NCBI RefSeq assembly: GCF_016801865.2
Contig: NC_068939.1
Span: 57,796,694-57,860,693, forward strand
Origin: Culex pipiens pallens
Taxonomy: Eukaryota; Arthropoda; Insecta; Diptera; Culicidae
Length of the DNA: 64,000 nucleotides
Reading direction: 5' to 3'
The notes beneath the pieces are model-generated. The model did no database searches, was not told the origin of the DNA, and was given only the letters and a program-made list of their open reading frames with translations. Of the stretch, positions 11,560 to 23,781 are shown in pieces (within the stretch, counting starts at the first letter, position 1; each line of letters begins with the position of its first letter). A program made the translations under genes and the position numbers.

Positions 11560-12707
11560 TATAGCGTCCAATTTCCCGTCCCGGAAAAAATCCCGGGAAT
11601 TCCCGGAAAAAATATTTCTCGTTTCCCGGGAAATTTGTAAATTTCCCGGGAATTAGTGAAATTAAAGCGAAAGCATACATTTTCTTAACTTTTTGAAACA
11701 TTTTTTTTTAAATACTCTGTAAAAAATATTAAATGAAAAAACTCAACATTATTTTGATTTAAGATCAATATTTTTCAGATTATCAGAAATTTCGGCATCA
11801 ACATTTATTTCTGATGATATTATGAAGCAACTGGAAAGAGATCTTCGATAATGAAAATGGTTTACTACAATGTAGGTATGCTTTTTATAGAATTACTGGT
11901 GTTATTTCGTTTACTGCCAAAGTAATATAGAGAGTTTGTTATACTTTTTTTGTTTTCCATGATCCAATGAGATGCACGTACAATTTGAATCATGTTTTTG
12001 TGCCATGAAAAAACTTTCAAATGAAGTCAATTATAAACCTAAAAATCATGTGGTATAATAAAACTTTCAAAAAATCTAAAAAAACTGCTTTGTATGGTTT
12101 GAGAGGTACTAAAAAAAATAAAAAAGAGATATATTCGAAACTTCAAGTAAGACAAACACGCTAAGTATGGCTTTAAGGAAATAATAAAAAAAAACTGTGT
12201 CATTTTGTTGTGGGGCTGAAACCAGTATTACTTGTGTTAGAAAAGTCATTAAAAACCTAATTTCTGCATTTTTTTTTTCTTCTTAAATGTATTGGTCAGA
12301 CCACACTCTCTCGAACTGGTTATAGAGGCAAGTTTAAAATAATTGTGATTTCGGAGTATGGATTCATTTTACTCACTGTCTAAACCTAATGATAATAAAT
12401 ACATCCCATTAAAAAAATACCGATTTTTTTTTATATATTGTACTTGATTTATTTTAAATTGAAAAAAAAATTCATTTTCTTGCAGCTGTATGATTTTTAC
12501 ATGCAGTCAAGCAGTTATTTGATCTTCAGACTTATTTTAAGTTTTTAAAACGCTGTACTATACAATTTTTTTTAGGATAATACTAATCAGAATTAAGTTC
12601 AGAAACAATTTTCAATATATTTAAAATTTCCCGGGATTTCCCGGGAAATTGATTTAAAATTTCCCGTTTCCCGGGAAATCTGCAACCCCGGGAAATTGGA
12701 CGCTCTA
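11560..12707. mobile_element. hAT-like MITE, copy 1 (AGCGTCCAATTTCCCG termini)
   Basis: The left end is TATAGCGTCCAATTTCCCG and the right end, inverted, is TAGAGCGTCCAATTTCCCG. An exact 8-bp duplication ATTCGCCC flanks it (11552-11559 and 12708-12715). TAGAG fits the YARNG terminus expected of hAT elements, and 8 bp is the hAT duplication length. Both subterminal regions are filled with overlapping TTTCCCGGGAAATT palindromes. No transposase frame is seen in 1,148 bp, so it is non-autonomous. Confidence 0.8.
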
Positions 12708-13020
12708 ATTCGCCCTATTAAAGATTTAGTACAAACTTGGATGAGGAGATCACCCAAACTTTAGTCTTGAATTTTGGAGAAAGTTGCTATTAATTGAACG
12801 AAATGACATTTATTTTAGGTATATTTTAAAGAATAAAGCTGGATTAAGAAGTAAGAAAAAAAGGAGTTGAAAGGAATAATTCAGCAAACGAACAAGCAAT
12901 TAAGAAAACAAGGAGAAAAAAATGACATTTTTTTCGTTTCAAATCGTCTGCTTCTTGGAACCTTAACTTCTTCCTACTCCTCGTTACTCCTTAATTTTTT
13001 TAGCTTTCAACTCCTTTTAA
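12708..13020. other. Low-complexity purine/pyrimidine stretch
   Basis: It begins with the 8-bp duplication (12708-12715), then holds A/G-rich and CTCCT-rich segments resembling 14647-15379. No gene is seen. Confidence 0.45.
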
Positions 13021-13024
13021 TCCT

Positions 13025-14642
13025 GAGCAATTCTCTACGAAATCGGTCTTTTTTCTTCAATTTTAATTTTTGTATTTTTTAATCCGACTGAAACTTTTTT
13101 GGTGCCTTCGGTATGCCCAAAGAAGCCATTTTGCATCATTAGTTTGTCCATATAATTTTCCATACAAATTTGGCAGATGTCCATACAAAAATGATGTATG
13201 AAAATTCAAAAATCTGTACCTTTTGAAGGAATTTTTTGATCGATTTGGTGTCTTCGGCAAAGTTGTAGGTATGGATATGGACTACACTGGAAAAAAAATA
13301 CACGGTAAAAAAAATTGGTGATTTTTTTATTTAACTTTTTATCACTAAAACTTGATTTACAAAAAAAACACTATTTATTTTTTTATTTTTTGATATGTTT
13401 TAGAGGACATAGAATGCCAACTTTTCAGAAATTTCCAGGTTGTGCAAAAAATTATTGACCGAGTTATGAATTTTTTTGTCAATACTGATTTTTTCAAAAA
13501 ATCGAAATTTTGGTCGTAAAAATTTTTCAACTTCATTTTTCGATGTAAAATCAAATTTGCAATCAAAAAGTACTTAAGTGAAATTTTGATAAAGTGCACC
13601 GTTTTCAAATTATAGCCATCTTTAAGTGACTTTTTTGAAAATAGTCGCAGTTTTTCATTTTTTAAAATTAGTGCATTTTTCAAAAAGACCAAACATTCAA
13701 TATTACGCCCTTTTGATATGTTAGTCTTGATTTAAAATTTTTGAAAATAGTTTTTTCGAAAAAATCGGAAAATTTCACGAATGTTTCATACATTAACATT
13801 GTAAATCGGACCATCAGTTGCTGAGATATCGACATTAGAAAATGGTGGGTTGTTTGGGTGAGACTTAGAAAACATCAATTTTCCTGTTTTTAAACCTTTG
13901 CATGGCAATTTCTCAGCAACTAAGGGTCGTATAAACAAAGTCCGAAGAATTAAAATATAGAGATTTTTCTCAGCTTTTCAAAAATATTTTTTTCAAAACT
14001 GGGCAAACATGTGCACTAATTTAAAAAAATGAAAAACTGCGAATATTTTCAAAAAAGTCACTTAAATATGGTTATAAGTTGAAAACGGTGCACTTTATCA
14101 AAATTTCACTAAAGTACTTTTTGTTTGCAAATTTGATTTTACATCGAAAAATGAAATTGAAAAATTTTTACGACCAAAATTTTGATTTTTTGAAAAAATC
14201 AGTATTGATAAAAAAATTCATAACTCGGTCAATGATTTTTTGCACAACCTGAAAATTTCTGAAAAGTTGGCTTTTTATGTCCTCTAAAACATATAAAAAA
14301 AGTGTTTTTTTGTAAATCAAGTTTTAGTGATAAAAAAATAAATAAAAAAATAACCAATTTTTTTTTACCGTGTATTATTTTTTTCCAGTGTAGTCCATAT
14401 CCATACCTACAACTTTGCCGAAGACACCAAATCGATCAAAAAATTCCTCCAAAAGATACAGATTTTTGAATTTTCATTAATCATTTTTGTATGGACAGCT
14501 GCCAAATTTGTATGGAAAATTATATGGACAAACTAATGATGCAAAATGGCTTCTTTGGGCATACCGAAGGCACCAAAAAAGTTTCAGTCGGTTTAAAAAA
14601 AAAACAAAAAAATTGAATGACCGAAATCCTAGAGAACTGCTC
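13025..14642. mobile_element. Foldback B: long-inverted-repeat element with TCCT duplication
   Basis: It starts GAGCAATTCTCTACGAAATC and ends with the inverted terminus CTAGAGAACTGCTC. TCCT lies directly outside both ends (13021-13024 and 14643-14646), a 4-bp target duplication. The arms are inverted copies across nearly the whole element with the turn at about 13700-13760. It is closely related to 60845-62776. The mirrored 61-105-codon open frames on both strands are a consequence of the arms. Confidence 0.88.
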
Positions 14643-14646
14643 TCCT

Positions 14647-15379
14647 TTTTTCAGTACTTTCTACTCTTTTAAAAATTATTTCTTCTCTTTTTTAGTCCCT
14701 TTTTTGCTACTTCTCTAGGACAATAAGTAAATTAACAATAGCATAAAGAGAACAAAGGAGTAAACGAGTAGAAACCACGATTAGTAAAGGAGTATCAAAC
14801 GAGTAGGAACGAAAAATCACTCAGTTTTACTCTTTGTTTTCTATACCCTTTGCTCTTTCGCTTTCGCTTCTCCTCTTTACTCCCTTACTTGATTACTTCT
14901 TTCTTTTCCATAGTTTTTTTTTACTTCTTTAATCTTTTTAGAACTTTCTCTCTTTTCTACTCCACTAGGCATAAAAAGGAGTAGAAGGAGCAAAAAGGAG
15001 CAAAGCAGTAGAAAGAAAAAGGGGAAGAAAAGAGTACGAATGGAGCAATGAAAGAAAAAAAGATAAAAGTTATAGAAAAGAAAAGAAATAGAAAGGAGGA
15101 ATCAAGTAAATGAAAGTTAAGGAAAAGTAACAATAGTGCAAAAAAAATAAGAATAAGCTAACTGAATAAAAGTGCACCTTTCTTCTGCTCTAAAACAAGT
15201 AAAAAAGAAGAAAAAAAAGTGTAGAATTAGAAAGAAGCAAATTATAAAACTTTTTTTTTACTCATTTGTTCGTTACTATTATTTTTTCTCCTCCTTCCTA
15301 TTCCTAGAGTGAAGAACAAAGTAAAGGAGTAGAAAAATGGATTAGTCTACAAAAAAGTAGTAATTAAACGAAAAACTAA
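14647..15379. repeat. Strand-switching polypurine/polypyrimidine low-complexity tract
   Basis: Blocks rich in AGGAGTAGAA words alternate with blocks rich in CTACTCCTTT words, so purine-rich DNA moves from one strand to the other several times. There is no fixed period. The words also occur left of foldback B (12840-13020), so B appears to have inserted into an already asymmetric region. Confidence 0.6.
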
Positions 15380-17640
15380 CTTAATCCACCTATGTGGTTG
15401 ATGCCTTCCTCACTTTTTACCAACAATGGGTAATATGAGTGGTTTGGACACATATTTCAGCTATTTTTTTTTAGATCCAGAAAAATAAGTACATAGATAT
15501 AACTTAAGTTGTCATAACTCGAGACAGGGTTGCCAGATTTTCAATTATGTGGACTCGTTGGAAAGATCTCTTGATTAACTAACCAACGATGGGTCGGATG
15601 TTGGTTCCGAACATCGTTTACATACATTTAAGTAAGATCCGGCTTCAAAAAAGTACATAAATATCACTTAAGTGGTCATAATTCGAGACAGGGTTGCCAG
15701 ATCTTCAATTATGTGGACTTGTTGGAAAGGTCTCTCGATTATCTAACCAATGATGGGTCGGATGATGGATCCAGACATCGTTTACATGCATTTAAGTGAG
15801 ATCCGACTTCAAAAAAGTACATTAATATCACTTAGGTGGTCATAACTCGCGACAGGGTTGCCAGATTTTCAATTATGTGGACTCGTTGGAAAGATCTCTT
15901 GATAACCTAACCAACGATGGGTCGGATGTTGGTTCCGAACATCGTTTACATACATTTAAGTAAGATCCGGCTTCAAAAAAGTACATAAATATCACTTAAG
16001 TGGTCATAACTCGAGACAGGGTTGCCAGATCTTCAATTATGTGGACTCGTTGGAAAAGTCTCTCGATTATCTAACCAATGATGGGTCGGATGATGGATCC
16101 AGACATCGTTTACATGCATTTAAGTGAGATCCGACTTCAAAAAAGTACATTAATATCACTTAGGTGGTCATAACTCGCGACAGGGTTGCCAGATTTTCAA
16201 ATATGTGGACTTGTTGGAAAGATCTCTTGATAACCTAACCAACGACGGGTCGGATGTTGGTTCCGAACATCGTTTACATACATTTAAGTAAGATCCGGCT
16301 TCAAAAAAGTACATAAATATCACTTAAGTGGTCATAACTCGAGACAGGGTTGCCAGATCTTCAATTATGTGGACTCGTTGGAAAGGTCTCTCGATTATCT
16401 AACCAATGATGGGTCGGATGATGGATCCGGATATCGTTTACATACATTTAAGTAAGATCCGGCTTCAAAAAAGTACATAAATATCACTTAAGTGGTCATA
16501 ACTCGAGACAGGGTTGCCAGATTTTCAATTATGTGGACTCGTTGGAAAGGTCTCTCGATTATCTAACCAATGATGGGTCGGATGATGGATTCGGACATCG
16601 TTTACGTGCATTTAAGTGAGATCCGGCTTCAAAAAAGTACATAAATATCACTTAAGTGGTCATAACTCGAGACAGGGTTGCCAGATCTTCAATTATGTGG
16701 ACTTGTTGGAAAGGTCTCTCGATTATCTAACCAATGATGGGTCGGATAATGGATCCAGACATCGTTTACATGCATTTAAGTGAGATCCGACTTCAAAAAA
16801 GTACATTAATATCACTTAGGTGGTCATAACTCGTGACAGGGTTGCCAGATTTTCAATAATGTGGACTCGTTGGAAAGATCTCTTGATAACCTAACCAACG
16901 ATGGGTCGGATGTTGGTTCCGAACATCGTTTACATACATTTAAGTAAGATCCGGCTTCAAAAAAGTACATAAATATCACTTAAGTGGTCATAACTCGAGA
17001 CAGGGTTGCCAGATCTTCAATTATGTGGACTCGTTGGAAAGGTCTCTCGATTATCTAACCAATGATGGGTCGGATGATGGATCCGGATATCGTTTACATA
17101 CATTTAAGTAAGATCCGGCTTCAAAAAAGTACATAAATATCACTTAAGTGGTCATAACTCGAGACAGGGTTGCCAGATTTTCAATTATGTGGACTCGTTG
17201 GAAAGGTCTCTCGATTATCTAACCAATGATGGGTCGGATGATGGATTCGGACATCGTTTACGTGCATTTAAGTGAGATCCGGCTTCAAAAAAGTACATAA
17301 ATATCACTTAAGTGGTCATAACTCGAGACAGGGTTGCCAGATCTTCGATGTTGTGGACTTGTTGGAAAGGTCTTTTGATCACCTAACCAGCGATGGGTCG
17401 GATGATGGATCTGGACATCGTTTACATGCATTTAAGTGAGATTCGGCTTCAAAAAAGTACATAAATATCTCTTAAGTGGTCATAACTCGAGACAGGGTTG
17501 ACAGATCTTCGATGTTGTGGACTCATTGGAAAGGTCTCTCGATAACCTAATCAACGATGGGTCGGATGATGGATCCGGACATCGTTTACATGCATATAAT
17601 TGAGATCCGGATATATGCGAAAACACATTTTTATACATAA
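15380..17640. repeat. 164-bp tandem array in a TTAATCCACC-ended element, about 13 copies
   Basis: After the left end CTTAATCCACCTATGTGG and GATGCCTTCCTCAC, units containing GACAGGGTTGCCAGAT and CTAACCAAYGATGGGTCGGAT recur every 164 bp (for example CTTCAAAAAAGTAC near 15643, 15807, 15971 and 16135). Two main types (TTGATAACCTAACCAACG and CGATTATCTAACCAATG) first alternate. From about 16160 to 17290 a four-unit order (656 bp) is seen, with the first three members repeated. The last two units are diverged. A shorter, older copy is at 34073-34682. Confidence 0.92.
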
Positions 17641-18288
17641 CTTTTGAACTACTTATCGAAACTTCAAACAATTCAATAGCGATGTATGGGACCCTCACCC
17701 ACGTCGCAGCCGGTGGAACGCTCACACTCGGAATAGCCAGTGCTGCGCAACCTTGGCAAGCAATTTATGCCCACATCCATCCCATACACACACACCCCAT
17801 CCACAACACCCCATCCTACACACACACCCAACCCACACACCACAGAACTATATGTCAAAGATATCACAGACACTATCTTATTTACTGAGTCGTTAAGCAA
17901 CTCACTAAGCAAAGGCTGGGTCTTCGACGCTATCTACTGAACGTTCCTTCCCCCTATCCTAAGAGCTAGGCTACCAAAAGCCCATACTACAGTGCGGAGG
18001 CAAAAGTTCAAAGTACATCATCAAAAAGCTCACCTTCCCACTCCTCTCACTACATCTAACTGCCCACGACCTTAGCCCACCCTCCCCTCTAACCTACCCC
18101 CATCCTCCAATTCCGCCCTTTTTTTGCTAAAAAATTCCCCCCCTTTTTGCGACTCCTCTAGGAATCGCAAGAAAGCCCCCCCCGTCCGCGCCGCAAGCAG
18201 TCCTAGGCTTGCACACACACAGCAACCCCACAGACGTCTACCCAGTCAAAGCGCGAGCATTGAACTTGCCCACAACATGAACAAAACC
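17641..18288. other. C-rich, strand-asymmetric stretch with CA-rich runs
   Basis: 17700-18300 has unusually many C and few G residues on the plus strand, including CACACACC-type runs at 17788-17845 and poly-C segments near 18140 and 18178. Open frames of 60-80 codons overlap in both strands and look low-complexity. It could be the tail of the preceding repeat element or an untranslated part of a retroelement. No product is recognised. Confidence 0.4.
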
Positions 18289-18536
18289 GGCTAGATCCAC
18301 TTTTTCCAAAAACAAGATGTTAGCACTAGGTGATAGAGGATGTTCCAAAGCATCTTCTGGAACTTGAATTTCACTGAAATAGTGTTGAGACTTGGCTGCC
18401 GATGCGAAAAACCAAACGGCTAATATGCCACTCTTATGGGAAATAGTCTTGACGGAGATTTTGTGACAAACACTAAAACGCGTTTTTCTCGGAATACTTG
18501 ATTTGGCATAATAGCCGAATTTTCAATTATGGGCAG
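18289..18536. repeat. Dispersed repeat, inverted partner at 47043-47303
   Basis: The reverse complement of this segment matches 47043-47303 closely, including CAAGTATTCCGAGAAAAACG and TTAGCCGTTTGGTTTTTCGC. No terminal duplication or coding frame is evident. Confidence 0.75.
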
Positions 18537-20535
18537 TGAAGAGTTATAGAAAGCAGCAAATAATAAAGCTGTCATAGATCTTTACTCATTCTTTTTCCTT
18601 TCTTTTTTTTCTTTTTTTAGTTGACTGCTGTATGCTTCTTTTTTTACTCTGTTTACTAACATATTTATTTATTTTCCAAGTTTAGAATTTTAATGCTCAA
18701 AATTGTATTCGGGTTATGACTTAATAAATCTATACGATCAGTTGTGCAATAAACAGTGTTCTTCTTTAATTTTGTTTTTTTTTTTAAATTTCGAAATACT
18801 TTTCGAGCAATTGCAAAGAAAACTGAAAATATGGGTTTGGAAACTTTTAAGTGGTACTCAAAAGATGTCAAAAATGCTATTTAAAGTCTCTCAATGTATG
18901 TTGATGAGAAAGTTGAAATAGACCCCCAAACGAAATTTATTTCGATTCAGCTTTCAAAATGTCGAGAAATAGTACCTCCTCAAACTGCCGTTTTTTCCCT
19001 GGAGTTTTTGAAAAAGTACCCCGGGGGCTAATTATGACAAATTCGGTATTATTTTATAAGCATTAAAATTTGCGAAATATTTTGAATATTATAAATATAT
19101 TTTGTATCGCAGTTCGTTGGAAATTCTATGAATTTTATTTTTTAATGGTGTCATTCTGAAAATTTGATGAAACAAGGACCGAGTCCTCACCCTGCTTTTT
19201 GGATTTCTGTTAATATAGCAAAATCGACTTTTTTGTTTAATTGAAAACAATGTCTGTCAACAGCTTTTAACATTTACAATAACAAAGACTGTAAAGAACA
19301 AATTAAAAAAAAATAGGTAAAAAAGTATTGAAGCACCAAGATCAGCCAAAACTTTTCCCATCACCCATCCCATGAACAAACATTACAAGCATGAAAAAAG
19401 AAGCTTCAATAGAACCGGGTATGCTTCTAACAATGATACTCCTTGCCCCAACACACCTACCCCCGTGATAAGTCGCATTTTTCATCCACCACATTGACGT
19501 ATAATTAATTACATAAACAGTGACAAAAAAGCAAGAGTAAACACGCCGGAGCCGTCTCCGTCTCCCAGTTTGCCAACCCCTCTCGTTACCCGGGGTGGTG
19601 TGATGTCTGTGGCACCGCGCCACCGGAAAAAGGAAAAACCACCCGCTTCCACCCAACCCCCAAAAAGCTCGCGGGGAGCTTTCTCCAACCCTCAGTGCGC
19701 TCATTTTGCTTCATTTTCATGCTGTTCTGGCTTTCCATTGTGCTAGCGTGTGTGTTTGTGGATGTGGGGTGGAAAAGTTTTGCACGCCGGTGTGTTTTTG
19801 TTGTTCTGTGTGTGTGGAGGGTAAAACACATTTGCCTGGGAGCTTTTTTTTACTCTCTGGCGAATGTGCTTGATCTCTCGGCTCCCCTCTCGTAATGTGG
19901 ACGTCCAATTAGGGTAAGGGGTCAAATGGTGTTCAGCATGAATTAATGTTTAATATTTGTTCAGCCAAGTTTATTCAAAAATAACAACAACGAAAAAACT
20001 AAAATAAACAGTTGCTCAACAATTGATCACATTACCCTAGTTCCTATTTATACAGTGAGATTTATTCCGTGCGAGACATGTGCCTTTCTAATGATTTTAG
20101 TCCTCGGCGATGTTTCCCAGGCTGCACACAAAAAAGGGATGGCAAGGATCGTGTGCTCCGTTTGAACTGCTGTTTGAGGGTAATACATCATCGAAAGTGT
20201 ATGTGTGTGTACTTGTGTTTGTGTTTATGTGGTTGTTTGGAAGTTGGAAATTCAATGTTGCGGGGGGATTACACAGTAAGGTTGATTGGAAAAACATTGT
20301 TGCGACTACATACTACGTTTAAGGGGAGAATCAGTCAAGTTGGAACGAGCTTTTGGTGGGGAAGAATGGGAAAAATCGTAAAGCAAGGGAACAATTTGAT
20401 TAAGCAAACCTTTGGAAGATAAAATCTCGAATAATGTAAAGGACATCATTAAAACTGTTTGTTTGGTTAATTAAATATGGAATTTCTAATTTTGTGCGAG
20501 ACATTTCGTAGAATACTTAACCGAAGATATTTTCT
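18537..20535. other. Noncoding stretch: AT-rich, then a GC-richer block
   Basis: 18540-19330 is AT-rich without features. 19340-19910 is richer in GC, with T/G-rich and CA-rich words and overlapping open frames up to 120 codons on the minus strand; none is recognisable. 19910-20535 is unremarkable. No exon can be supported. Confidence 0.45.
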
Positions 20536-20734
20536 TCAAAAAATCAAAATCAAAATCAAATTATTCGCTCCACAGCATTGCCTTGGCGTTCTCGATTGCG
20601 AGATTCCTACTCGAAACTAGGTGTCCAAATGCTTGATTGTCGAGGCAATTGCAAACCTCTTTTTACACCTAAGATTCCATCCACCCCGAGATTCGAACTG
20701 ACGACCTTTGGATTGTGAGTCCAACTGCCATAGC
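20536..20734 (-). mobile_element. tRNA-related SINE, minus strand, 5' truncated
   Basis: On the minus strand the head reads GGCAGTTGGACTCACAATCC, then a box-B-like CAGTTCGAATCTCGG, and the copy ends in an (AAAATC)n-type tail at 20536-20560 on the plus strand. The box A part is missing: the sequence breaks at about 20730-20734 where the CCCGAGCA-type element starts. I recall this sequence as a frequent Culex SINE; that is memory, not a search. Confidence 0.75.
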
Positions 20735-21229
20735 AAAAAAAGTTATTGTTTTGGTTTATTTGCCATTTGCAAATAAACCTGCAGTTACCATAACTCGTAT
20801 GTACTAGTCAGGGCTGCAGAGTCGGGTTCCTTAAAGCGACTTTGAATCCATACTTTGAAGACAACTCCGACTCTGAATGCAGGATATGACGTCAACGCTG
20901 ACTTCAGCTCTCCAAAAATACCCGACTTCACAGATTCCGACTCCAAGTGAAAGTTGCTGAAATTTTGCTGAATCCGATGCCGTCTCCGAGGTCTCACTCC
21001 AGCTCGAACTTCAACGTCAGCTCCGACTTTCTCGCTCTGTGAAAATAATAACTGTTTTTGTTATTCACATTTCTCAATAAATAAATCAATTCCCTAAGAG
21101 AATATAACAAACTGTAAAAAAACAACTTTCAAAAGCTAATTTTATCAGATTAATTTAAGCTTAAGGACCCCATTTCATGGCGAAAAATTACCCTGACGAA
21201 AATGGTCAAAATTATCCCATAGTTCTAGC

Positions 21230-22958
21230 CACGGCGTGTTTTCTAGAACAACCTAATCAGGAAAAAATAGTCATCGCCACTTTCAAATGTGTCTTATAGG
21301 AAATTTTCTCAGCTTTCTAATGCTTCTAAGAGCGAAATGTTTCATCGGGAAATTTCAGAGATATCTCCATTTTAAGTTTTTTGGTTTTAAATTCCTTTAC
21401 TATTTATTGGAAACTTTATACTAACAGTTCAAAAAACTTATCAAATGATGTGTATCATGAGTCATTTACTCATCAAAATGTTTGCACATTTTGATGAGTA
21501 AGACAAGAAACAACTTTGTAGAAGGTTGCAAACCGCTAAACATTTTGAAAATTATGTTTTGCCTAAATCCCAAGTAACATTTTTTTCCAGGAGTTCTACA
21601 AGAGCTCTTCAAGAGAAGAATTTCATCCTACCGCGGTCCAAACTGCTATGCTGTAGCTATCTTGAAGAGCTCTTGTAGAACTCCTGGGAAAAAATGTTAC
21701 TTGGGAATTTTTGGGATTTATTCGGAAATTAAAATCATAGAACAGTGTAAAAATGTATTTTTTCAAGAATTATTTGATAATTACATATTTTTTGTGTACA
21801 AATATCACGTGTCTACTCTGATTTAGCTTGTTCAACCGAAACTTTGGCAGGTTTGTGATTGTTAATGGTATTATTCAATTTTAATGAATAAATTTGATAT
21901 TTTCTTAAGCAAACTTTAACCAGGCACATAAAAACAAATATGATTTGAAATCGAAAATGTACTACATATTACTGTAGCAAGCTTCAAAAGTCATATTTTC
22001 ATGAGTATAAAATAAAGATAACATTTTATAAAATGTTTTCTGTAGAAAATGCACTTAAAAGTAGCAATAAAACTCGAGTCTTCCAATTCAGAATTCTGAA
22101 AAAACCGTCACAAACATTTATTTTTGTTTGAACAAAAATTAAATAGTATTTTAACAAAAAAATCTAACAGAAACTTTTTTTTTCCAAACTATTTGAACAA
22201 AAATCAAGACATATATATATATTTTAAGATGAGATTGAAGATGAGAGTCTTATAAACTTCTAAAATATTGCTAATTCCTTGATCATTTAATACAAAAAAA
22301 AACTGAAACAATCATTTCATACTAATGAAAAGTATTTCTCCTAAAGCTAGCAACAGTAATTTGCAGTATAATTTCGAGTTTAAAACATGTTTTGTATCCA
22401 TGCAACTAGTTAGTTTTTGATTAAGGAAATATGATATTTATTCATAAAAATCTTGTAATACCCTATCAATCTCAAACCTTTAGAAATTCCGGTTGTATCA
22501 GCTAATTCCAAGCTGAATCAGAGTAGACCGGTGTTATTTGTACACAACAATTATGTAATAATCTATTTGTTCTTGTAAAAATAATATTTTAATACGATTT
22601 TATTACTTTATTATTTGAATAAATCCCACATATTCAAAAAATCTGTTGAAACTTAATTTTCAAAATGTATAGCAACCTTCTACAAAGTTGTTTCTTGTCT
22701 TATTTTGCACATTTTGGTCAGTAAAATACACATGAAACACATCATTTTACAAGTTTCTTGGACTGTTATTTAAAAGTTTTCAATAAATGATCAAGGATTT
22801 TTAAAGAAAAAACTTAAAATAGAGATATCTCAGAAATTTTCCGATGAAACATTTCGCTCTTAGAAGCATTGGAAAGCTGAGAAAATTTCCCATAAGACAC
22901 TTTTGAAAGTAGTGATGACTATTTTTTCTCCTTAAGGTTGCTCAGAAAATACGCCGTG
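21230..22958. mobile_element. Foldback element with CACGGCGT termini and CTAGC duplication
   Basis: It starts CACGGCGTGTTTTCT and ends AGAAAATACGCCGTG. CTAGC stands at 21225-21229 and again at 22959-22963, and removing the element restores the 157-bp unit (TTCTAGC|CAAT). The inverted arms run about 350 bp each, including AGAAACAACTTTGTAGAAGG near 21510 against its complement near 22680. The middle is AT-rich and carries a small MITE. It is 1,729 bp and non-autonomous. Confidence 0.9.
21569..21705. mobile_element. Palindromic MITE (CCCAAGTAAC ... GTTACTTGGG)
   Basis: It has inverted ends CCCAAGTAACAT and ATGTTACTTGGG, internal arms GAGTTCTACAAGAGCTCTTC and its complement, and a central CTACCGCGGTCC. 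Relatives are at 9150-9249 and 59870-60086. Confidence 0.85.
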
Positions 22959-23781
22959 CTAGCCAATATAAGCATAAGTCCCTTTGGGGGAAAATCAAAT
23001 AAAAAAAATCAACTTTCAAATTTTCAACTTTTAAGAATAATTTTAGCTTAAGGGCCCCATTTCATGGTGTAATTAATGACCCTGACGAAATTGGTCAAAA
23101 TTATCCCATAGTATTAGCCATTTTAAACAAAGTCCCTTAATATCAAATAATTTAAAAAAAAATCAACTCTCAAAATTTCAACTTTTCAGAATAATTTAAG
23201 CTTAAGGACCCCATTTTATGGCTAAAATAATAACCCCGATGAAAATAGTCAAAATTATTCCATAGTTCAAGCCAATATTAGCAAAGTCCCTTAGGGGGTT
23301 TATCAAATAATTAAAAAAAAAACAACTTTCAAAATTTCAAATTCTTATAATAATTTTAGCTTTAGGACCCCATTTCATGGTTAAAATTTTGACCCCGATG
23401 AAAATGGTGAAAATTATACCAAAGATCTTAACATATTTAACAAAAGAAAAAATAATAACAGATTGTGTTATGGACACTTAAAAACTTTTCCTTTTGTGCG
23501 ATTTATGGTAATTTTATTTCTAAGTTCGAATACCAAACGAATAACTAATCTTGTTATTAGGAGAGTTTTTGAAATGTATAACATTTCGTCTTATTAGCGT
23601 GTTTTTAAACATTTTCAGTTTAATTTCTCTTCAATTCCAAATCCTGATATTTTATCAGAAACTGTTATTATTTTTTCTTATTGAAGTTGAAGTTCAAGAT
23701 AGAATAATAACACATTTTGTTTTTTTTAAACAGGATTTGTTATTGAAATATTATTAATTTTGTTATTACCGTCTGTCCGGG

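Larger units (their letters stand above)
20735..23781. mobile_element. CCCGAGCA/AATAAC element, copy 2 (inverted relative to copy 1)
   Basis: 20737-21060 is the reverse complement of about 2090-2400. 21120-21229 and 22959-23420 are diverged inverted units of the 157-bp repeat. 23440-23781 is AATAAC/GTTATT-rich and ends GTTATTACCGTCTGTCCGGG, the degenerate partner of the CCCGAGCAGACGG terminus. The left terminus is truncated, starting inside the AATAAC segment. A foldback element (21230-22958) has split the tandem units. No coding frame is seen. Confidence 0.8.
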
